A DNA stretch of 64,000 nt. It comes from Charina bottae. Taxonomy: Eukaryota; Chordata; Lepidosauria; Squamata; Charinaidae. The notes under the pieces were generated by a model that was not told the DNA's origin, ran no database searches, and saw nothing but the letters and a program-made list of their open reading frames with translations. The stretch is taken from NCBI GenBank assembly GCA_023362775.1, contig JALMGJ010000014.1:2688001-2752000 (forward strand), written 5' to 3'. The position numbers and the translations under genes were made by a program. Below are positions 47,901 through 58,000 of this stretch, piece after piece. Position 1 is the first letter of the stretch. Each line of letters opens with the position of its first letter.

Positions 47901-50900
47901 GGTTCTCTCTCCTCTCCTATTCAACATCTACATGAAACCGCTGGGTGAGGTCATCCAACATCAGGGGATGAGGTATCATCAATATGCTGATGATACTCAA
48001 TTGTATATCTCCATCCCAGGTGAAGTAAGTGATGCAGTGTCCACCCTGTCCCAGTGCCTGGGGGCTGTGAGGGCCTGGATGGGGAACAACAGGCTTCAGT
48101 TGAACCCTGGCAAGACCGAATGGCTGTGGATTGATGGCTTAGCGTCTTCTGGGAAATTATCATCTTTGGTTCTCGATGGGGTAGTACTGCCCCATTCGGA
48201 GCCGGTGCGGAACTTGGGGGTCCTTCTAGACTCACGACTCCTGCTCGAAGAGCAGGTGGCGGTCATGGCTAGGAGGGCTTTTGCACAGCTTCGGCTGGTG
48301 CGCCAGTTACGACCATTCCTGGATCGAAATGCCCTCCGAACAGTCACTCATGCTCTCGTCATCTCCCATATAGACTATTGCAATGTGCTTTACATGGGGC
48401 TACCCTTGAAGACTATCCGGAAGCTACAACTGGTTCAGAGTGCAGCCACGCGAGCAGTTCTAGGTGCGCCAAGATCAGCGCATATAACACCTTTACTCCG
48501 CGAGCTGCATTGGGTGCCGGTTTGCTTCCGGGTACAATTCAAGGTGTCGGTTATCACCTTTAAAGCCCTACATGGCATGGGACCAGAATACCTGAGGGAC
48601 CGTCTTATCCCCATATCATCGACCCGCCCCACCCGATCATTCAGAGAGGGCCTGCTACGAACCCCATCAATAAGAGAGTGTCATCTGGTGGGGTCTAGAA
48701 GGCACCAGCCTTCTAGAGACAGGTGGGGTGTCACTCAGGTGGGGTCTGTGGTGGCACCAGCACTCTGGAACACCTTGCCCCCAGAGTTGAGGCAGATCCC
48801 CTCCCTCCCGACCTTTAGGAAAGATCTGAAGACCTGGTTCTGCCGCCTGGCATGGGAAGGAGGAAATAATAGTTCCTCATGGGGGTGGTTAATTTCATAA
48901 TGTCCTTCTTTTTATTTAACTATCTGGCCATTTGGATTTTATAATTTATTTATTGTATTATTTGATTGTATTTTTATATTCTTTATTCTATTTTAATCAG
49001 TTTTATTGTTAACCGCCCAGAGTTCCCCGTTGGGGGAGATGGGCGGTCATATAAGTTAAATAAATAAATAAATAAATAAAATTTATTTCTTTTCTGTAGT
49101 TGCCATTCTTTTCTTTAGAAGCTTGCCAGGTATCTGCCTTTTTTTCCTTATCAAGTCTTTTTAAGGGTGCAATTAACTGAACCATTTAAGGGGAACAAGC
49201 ATTTAACCAATCAATCTAAATCAGCAAATAGCTACAGTATGAATTACAGGTAACTATCTTGAATGCTGTTAGAATCCCTATCATTCTTCAACTCAGTGAA
49301 GTTCACTGGAAAGGGTTTTTTTTTTAATATTATTTGAGATCTGATTACTGCCTGATAACTGTTTTTTTTCTTCTTCCTTTCTCTCCCAGGTCAGTAAGAT
49401 TGTGTCAAATGTCCCCCACTTGGAGTTTCTGAACCTGAGTTCCAATCCTCTGAATTTGTCAGTTTTAGAGAGGAGGTGTGCTGGATCTTTTGCTGGTGTT
49501 CGCAAACTTGTGCTCAACAATAGCAAAGCTTCCTGGGAAACAGTCCATACCATACTGCAAGAATTACCAGAGTAAGCCTAGAGGAACAGAATAGGAAAAG
49601 GGGCAGATTAGGAGGGTTAACTGACAAGAGACATAAAGGAGAAGAACTTAATCCCTTAATTGCAGTTAATCTCAAAACACAATCAAATTCCCGGAAATAA
49701 AAGTGGGCCTTCAAATTGCCTTCTTCCTCCAGACTAGTACTGGACACGGCCCTCAAATATGTGTTGTCTGTTTTGACTGTTTGAATCCTACTGAGTGGCT
49801 ACATTTTGCACCTGCTGACAGATTCAAATTCTCTCCAAAGGAAGTCCAACCTAGAGTTCGTTACAGTAATTTAGTTTAGCTTTCACTGCTATATTCCAGT
49901 TGACGCTATTTGATCCCCTGTCTTGTTTGTTTCCATGTGCGTCTGTGTGTGTCCCCGTTTTAATTTTATACTAGTGGCTATATTTCCATCAATTTGTTAC
50001 TCTACAAATTAATGGAAGAGTGAAGTCACTCTACAAAAGCTAGTGGCAAGACTTTACTAGCCTATTTGGCTACCAGGATTTGTTATTTTAGCCTAAAAGA
50101 AGGAAGGCGAAGGGGCTTCCCTGTCTGATTGCCTGATCATGCTTTTAACAAAAAGCTGTGATTTCCAAATCTGTCATCGTTGTTATGGCAATTTCCTGTC
50201 TTATTGTTATTGTATTTACATGTCAGTGGTGTTCCAAGAGGTTCAGTCTCCATTATTTAGTTGTACTACCTTATAGTAACTGAAATATGTCAGTATGAGA
50301 TGCTGATTTAAGATTATATTTAGACTAAGACTAACAGAAAAGTCTCAGTTTAATGGACTGTTTGGGGAAAGTATTCTCCGTTACATCTGAATATCCATTA
50401 AAATTAATTTGACATAGTCTATGTCATTTATGTGAGTTAACCTCCCTTTGCGTAATTGACATCAGTGCCACAAATTGTCACAAATGATGTAAATTACATC
50501 GATTGTCCATACTGAAAATTTGAAGTAAAGTTTGGTCCATTGCAACCAAGATCTGAAGAATCAAGATTTTACTGTAATTTAATTTGAAGACCCCAAAGTT
50601 TTAGCAACTACACACTTTCACCATAACCTCCAGCTTTAGCTTGACCTGACATATTTTATAAAATGCGATGGTAGAATTGACTAAATGATGATGGATGTAG
50701 GTATGTTGGAACACTTCAGTATGTCTTAAACTCCATATTCTAACAGTGCAGTAGATCAGGCAGAAAACTAGGCTCTGTAATATGCTAGTTTTCTGTGCGC
50801 ATAGATTTCTTCTCATCAAGGAATATTCAGTAGTATGCCCCATCCGTTAGGCAGAGTACATCACAAAGCCACTTGCGGCTTGTGTAGATCTTTCCATTTC

Positions 50901-52029
50901 CAAGGTTTTAGACCACATTTGGGCAATATTTTTGAACTACCGCTAAGCTGCTTAGTGCACTTATCTCTAAATTTATCTATCAAATTAACAGATAGTGCCA
51001 ATAGGGCAGTCTTATGTTCTGCTGTTCGGCTCTTCAGTTATCAGATCAAATAGCTTGCTAATGGACATGCTGGCTTTTGATTGAGACTAAATGGAGGGGG
51101 TACAGAGTCTGGAGGACAACTTCCAGTTAAAGGTTCCATTACATATTTTATAAGGCCTGGGATGTCTGGCAGAGGCACTGGCTCCTTCCTCCTCGGCATC
51201 TGTGTTTTCCTTAACGTCAGACCAAAGCTTATTTAGTCCAAGCTTCTGATCATGCTAACTAACCAGATGCAGATGCCTTCAGAAATCCAGAGGTGGGATA
51301 CCAGGGCAATAGCCTTCTCCAGCAGCTTTTCCCTAGCAGGAAATGTTTGGAGATGCTCTGTCTGTTACCAGAAGTCATATTTATATAGCCATCTTTTAAA
51401 GCTAATCAGTGTGCCTTTTTCTTACAACCAGCATAACTTTATTGCATAGAGATGTTGCTGCATATTTTAATTGTAATTTTCTCTCTGCAGCTTGGAGGAA
51501 CTTTTCCTGTGCCTTAACGACTATAATACAGTGTCTTGTTCTCCAGTTTGTTGTAACTCTCTCAAATTGCTCCACATAACTGACAATAATCTCAAAGACT
51601 GGACTGAAATCCGGAAGCTGGGGATAATGTTTCCGTCACTAGATACTTTGGTTCTGGCCAATAACTATCTGTCAGCCATTGGAGACTCAGAGGATTCCCT
51701 GGCAAGGCTATTCCCAAATTTGCGATCCATCAGTCTGCACAAGTCAGGTGAGGCCTTGAATGCAATATTATGTAAGAATATAAGAGGCCTGTTGGATCAG
51801 ACCAAAGGCCTAGCTTGTCCAGGCTTCAGTTCCCAAAGTGCTCGTGTAGATACCCTGGAAAGCCCACAGAAGCATCCTTCTGCTTGTATGTCCTGGCTCT
51901 TGGTATGAAGAGGCACACTTCCTCCAGAATGGAGATAAATTGTGGCCAGCAGGAATAGGAGCCATACATCATCTTATCTTGAGAATTTTGCCTCATCTCC
52001 ATCAAAAGCCATCCAAATGGGTAGCCTTC

Positions 52030-52062
<33 letters not shown>

Positions 52063-55000
52063 TTAAAATTGTGATTCCCATAGTTCCCATCTGCTCTGTA
52101 ATGCTTTCTTTGCTTCAGCCATATCCTGTATGACCCAAGAATCTAATATTACGAAAAAGACAACTTTATTAACCGTTTTCATCACGCTGCACCGTGCACG
52201 GTTTTTTGGGAACCCTCTCATGGCATTAACTTTCAGTGAAGCTTTAAGACTTCTTGCCTGAGTTCCCTCATCAGTGTGCATGCCCTGAATGGGCACCTGA
52301 TGACGAGAGAGTTGGCAAGGAACTGAGCTCTCTTGAAGATTTACACTTCTTCTATTGCTCATGCCTATATTAAACCTCACCACTTTTCTTGAGCAGGCCA
52401 ACATTTTTCAACATCTCCCTTTACTACCATCCTAAAGCATGATACTGTCCTGTGAAGTTTACTCAAGTTAACCATTGACTTGCTCCAGGTTGTTTATTGT
52501 CATAGACTTAGAGATGGGAAAGAACATTGGCCAGGTATAAGCTTTTAGAGCAGAGCTTTCCAAACTTTTCATGTTGGTGACACAGTTTTTAGACATGCAT
52601 CATTTCGCGACACACTCTTACAGCAGGGCACCATTTCGTGACACACTCTTACAGCAGGGCACAAGGCAGGCACTAGGACCTGCGCGGAATCACAGCAGGT
52701 TTGGAGGCAGCAGGGCACAAGGCAGGCACTAGGACCTGCGTGGAATCGCAGCAGGTTTGGAGGCAGCAGGGCACAAGGCAGGCACTAGGACCTGTGCGGA
52801 ATCACAGCAGGTTTGGAGGCAGCAGGGCACAAGGCAGGCACTAGGACCTGTGCGGAATCACAGCAGGTTTGGAGGCAGCAGGGCACAAGGCAGGCACTAG
52901 GACCTGTGCGGAATCGCAGCAGGTTTGGAGGCAGCAGGGCACAAGGCAGGCACTAGGACCTGCGCGGAATCACAGCAGGTTTGGAGGCAGCAGGGCACAA
53001 GGCAGGCACTAGGACCTGTGCGGAATCACAGCAGGTTTGGAGGCAGCCAGGCACAAGGCAGGCACTAGGACCTGTGCAGAATCCTAGCAGGGCTCGGAGG
53101 CAGCAGCCGCCACGACACACCCAGACACTGCAGCTGACACACTAATGTGTCCCGACACACAGTTTGGAAAGCTCTGTTTTAGAGAAATGGGGGTGGACCA
53201 TCTGAAGCTTGTTGCTCCATTGCTCAAGAGCTCAGTGCTTCTCTCTGGGAAGAAATATATCATTATTTCTTAAGAATAACTCCATCCAATTGCTTCCAGA
53301 TATTTGGATTGTAAAGTACTATGATTCCACTGGATGATTGATTGATTATTTTATTTTACTTTATTTTCTATCCCGCCTTTATTATTTTTTATAAATAACT
53401 CAAGGCGGCAAACATACCTAATACTCCTTGCTCCTCCTATTTTCCCCACAACAACAACCCTGTGAGGTGAGTTGGGCTGAGAGAGGGGGACTGGCCCAAG
53501 GTCACTCAGCCGGCTTTCATGCCTAAGGCGGGACTAGAACTCTCAGTCTCCTGGTTTCTAGCCCGTTGCCTTAACCACTAGACCGAACTGGCTCTCACTA
53601 ATAACAGGGTTTTACTGCTTTATTTAACTTACTACATGTTTACCACCGGGAATACAAGAATATACCATAAGCCAAAGCCCTTACTTCCCAGGGATGATGG
53701 GAAATCTAATCCAGTTTATGTAGATACGTTTTTGCTGTGTTTCTACCAAAATATATCAGTCTTTCTGTAATTAATCACCAGCTTCATTGGAGCAGCAAAG
53801 GTGGGAATGAAATGATATTTTCAGAGGGTCAAAGTACTGTAATTGAACAACTCCCCAAAATAATCTAACTTTTAAAGCAGTGCTTTCCAAACTGCCGCCG
53901 TTGGCGACACACCAGCGGTGGCAGCGGCGGCAGACTCGTGTTTTCCACTAAAACGCGGAAGCGCTGATGGTGCGTCGCTGCCACCGCCGTGCACATCCAC
54001 TTCCAGGTTGTGTCGCAACACACTAAACTGTGTGCTGCGACACACTAAAGTGTTGCGACACACAGTTTGGAAAGCTATGTTTTAAAAATTTTAAAAAACA
54101 TTTTAAAAAACAATAAAATCAAATTTCCATGTAAGCATAAGATACAGCAAGGAGAAATCTGTGTTAAAATATCATTCCCTGATAACAGTTACATGTTTCA
54201 TGTTTCTGTTACATCTGAGAAACATTTGAAAATGTGTGTTTGCCTATAGTCTGAGCCATTCGTTTTTCTGTTCTGTTCCTCATCTAGTTTTGGCCTGCAA
54301 ATAGTTCTCACACAAGCACAACTTTGACCTATAATATGTTATATCTTTTTCTTGTCTGCTTTCCTTGCTTGAGCATTTCCTTTCTTTAAAGCAGGTCTGC
54401 ATTCCTGGGAAGATGTTGACAAACTTAATTCTTTCCCCAAGCTTGAGGAAGTGAGGTTGCTGGGCATTCCTCTCCTTCAGCCGTACACCAATGAGGAGCG
54501 GAGGAAGCTGGTAATAGCCAGGTCTGGAGATTTTTGTTGTAGATCCAATTGTTTAATACAATTAAAAATTGTGTGACTTAAGTCTCAGGTGCTCAGAGAA
54601 GGAAGGTACTGGAGTCCTGGTAACTTCACAACTTTGTGAGTGAATCAAGAAGATATGTCCCCTATTCGGGGAGATGGGCGGGGATAAATTAAATAAATAA
54701 AATAAATAATATGGGGAAAAACTATGTGGGAATTAAAATTGTTCCACGTAATATAAGTGGCAACGGACTGACAGACCACCTTCTGAATAGCTCTATCTTA
54801 AAGGACTACTAGTAACAGCATTGGAAAGGTCATAGATCTGTCGTAGTTGGAGGCTGTTGAACCTTTGTGCCCATTTTTGCTTGATTCCCGGACATGCCAA
54901 ATTGGTATTTTCAACATTTGATATACTACAGACTTTATTAATTTATTTAAAACCATTATCTACCATTTCCTATTTAAAAAATCTCAGTGGTTTGCAATAA

Positions 55001-58000
55001 AATTGATCCCCTCTATCTCCAAGTGTAGACTGATTGCCTGGGGCATCAGGGAGAATGACAAGACTACAGTAAGGCCCTAATCTCAGATGAGTCACTTAAC
55101 TTGCAGTTCAGTGTATCGCTTCACAGCTTTGCAGGCAGGGAGATGTCTCAATGTGGCTAAGGACTGGAACTAAGATAGGTCTTTGTCAATTGTTGCTAAA
55201 GAGAGAGGACCCTACCAGTGAGTGCACCTTGCAGTCTTCCCATCTGGTGTATATTTTTCATGTTTTGCAAAGAGAATAGGTTAGTCGTGTATATGCTGGT
55301 GATCTCCTCTCTGAAATCTCATAAGCTACTGATGACAGGTGTTAAATTAACTGTTGAGAAGTTTAGAGACAGTTGCTTGGACTGTGATATGTCCTAGTTG
55401 TGCCAATTTGAAAGAAAAAGCCTCTGATCCAATATCCTGCAGTTCCACATTAATTTTTTTCTTTAGTATTTGGAATGCCTAAAGCATGTGCATCTGTAAT
55501 CAGGTTGTCCTTTCAGTACCTGAGGGTCCGCCATCTTTCTGTTCATATTGTCAGAGTCTGGCATGATTGGAGTGACATATAAGCCCAGGAAATACAGAAA
55601 GTCAGAGACACCCACATGCATAAATACTGCTGGATGGTGAAGCAGTAAATAGCAAACTTCTACAGCCTTTTTTTAAGCTTACCAACATCTTACAAAATGC
55701 TTTGGAAAGTCTACGAGAAGGAAGACGTTTAGAGAATTGTCTGATATATTTATAATCAAATTGTAATGCACAATTTTAAATCAACTCCTCTCTGTGTGGA
55801 GCCTATAAAAATGCAATTTCTCTGACAGCTATATTTTTGGGTGTCGGATTCTTCAGGAGGAAATCTCCTGAGAAGACAATATTTGCTGCTGACTATTAAA
55901 TTTGGGGATTTTTTTTCCTTGCTCAGATGTTAACATTTTCCCTTCTTTTATGTGGCAGGCTACCATCGATCACAAAGCTGAATGGAAGTGTCATAATGGT
56001 TGGAGAACGAGAAGACTCTGAGAGATTTTTCATTCGCTACTATATGGACTTTCCACAAGAAGAAGCCCCTTTCAGGTGAGATATGCCCCAGAAGTTTGTG
56101 GAATGAATTAAAGACTTTGGCTGTTCAGCATAGTTTTTAAGAGATTGGATATAAATTGAGGTGCCCCCAATTCAGAAAAGACCCTGATGCTGGGAAAGAC
56201 TGAGGGCAAAAGGAGAAGGGGACGGCAGAGGATGAGATGGTTAGATAGCATCTCCGATGTAATGAACATGAACTTGAGTAAACTCCAGAGGCAGTGGAGG
56301 ACAGGAAGGCCTGGCTTGCTATGGTCCATGGGGTCACGAAGAGTCGGACACGACTAAACGACTGAACAACAACAATTCAGAATGTTTATTTATTTATTTA
56401 TAATTGGATTTATATCACCGTTGCCTCTCACTCACTCACCTGATAATCTTAGGCAAGCTACAGAGCCTCACTGTATCTCATTTGTCTTTACTGTGGGTCT
56501 CATATATATTACTGACTTATCTTGCAAAATTGTTGCAGAGACTGCAGCACAAATGAGTAAATTACCATTTGAACAGCTACAGTTATCGGTAAGCAATTCC
56601 ATGCTGATGAAAGACAGTAAATAACACACAAAGGCTGAATATTTTATTACTGATATTTGTAACACATTGTTAATGAATAATTAAGAGTACCATCAAGCTT
56701 TTGCTGTCATGAAGATTGCAATCTGAAACAGATATCAGGGAAACAAAGGGTAGAAGGAGAAAACTGAGTAGATAATATTATGCAGGCATACAACTCAGTT
56801 AAATATTAGAATGGGGAGCTAAAGCAAATAGGGAAAGGGTTATAACAATGAAATACTTCACATGCAGGGACACATGCAAAATTGATTGGATATTCAACTG
56901 TTTGACCCTTACTTGCCCTTGCTCAAGCATGCATTGGGACCCTTTAATGAGCTTAACTGAATTGTCCTGCAATTTCAGAAAAGAAAAAGTTTGGTGCAGA
57001 GGAATCTTAAAAAGTACGTGGTATCTTGCACACTAAACACTGAGTTTCCTGTGGGTTTGGTTTGGTTTGGCCTCGGCAATTTTTTTTCTGTTGGTTCCTG
57101 ACAGGTTTATGCAGAAGGCAAAGTTGCCTTTTGTCTCCCCCCCCCTGCCCCCAGTTCATAGCCTTTGAGCAACCCTGGGTTTCCTCCCCCCACCCACATT
57201 GTTCAATGGCCCCTTTGTCCAAATGCCCTGTCTGTGTGGGGTCGCTAAGAGACTTGTGCCCTCGTTGGAGGCTGCCTTTCCAGTCCACCAAACCAGTGTG
57301 CCATTTCAGAGGTCTTTGGGGGCTGTGAATAGCTGAGGCGGAGCCCCCAGCAAGTCAAGGTTCAGGTTCCACATCCTGCATCTTTAGCTGACACTTGACA
57401 TTCAATCTGTGACTCCCCCCCCCATAACTCAGTTTCTTTCCCCTTTTCCTTCTCCAGCCCTGATTACAACCATCTTTCCTCCCCCCTGTCTAGGCTTAAG
57501 TTCTTTCTCTTTTCTGCCCTTCCGAGATTTAAATGTCACTTTCTAGGACCACATCCTCAAAACAATTATTATCCTTTGACAATAATGATATTAATAACAT
57601 CATAGCCTAATAATCCGAAAAGGAGTTAATTTTTTTCCTAACTTTGCAGACTGATAAACTGCCACCCTGGTGTCTTAAGGTATTAATTCGGCAGATCTTT
57701 ACAACCTGTTTAAAATTGCCGTGCATATTTCAGTTGCGATAGAAATGCACAAGGATGAGATTACAGATGAAAAGATCTTCTGGGTTGTTTCTGACTGCTT
57801 AAATGCTCTTGCTGGATCTGGAGTCAAAAATATGTGCTTCGCAGATGCAACTACAGGGAAGATGAGCTTAAAAGTCCTACAATTTGGGAGCCTGGATACA
57901 GTCATTGGTAAGATGCTGAACCAGGGCCCAGTTACCACAGAATTTACAGAGTGTCTTTGGGCCAATTATTCACTCTTAACCCAACATTGTTTAACAAAAT

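Larger units (their letters stand above)
46363..49389 (+). other. TBCEL intron holding a SINE and an L2 LINE
   Basis: Contains a tRNA-derived SINE-like repeat (about 46795-47003) and the long L2 copy. Otherwise nothing recognised. Confidence 0.6.
51748..54394 (+). other. TBCEL intron crowded with repeats
   Basis: Two hAT miniature elements, a minisatellite, a tRNA-derived SINE, a (TG)n run and an old dispersed repeat fill about half of this intron. Confidence 0.7.

Noticed and set aside
52654..53102. CRISPR-like array of regular repeats
   Set aside because: Units are contiguous 56-bp tandem repeats with no unique spacers, inside a hAT element in a vertebrate intron.
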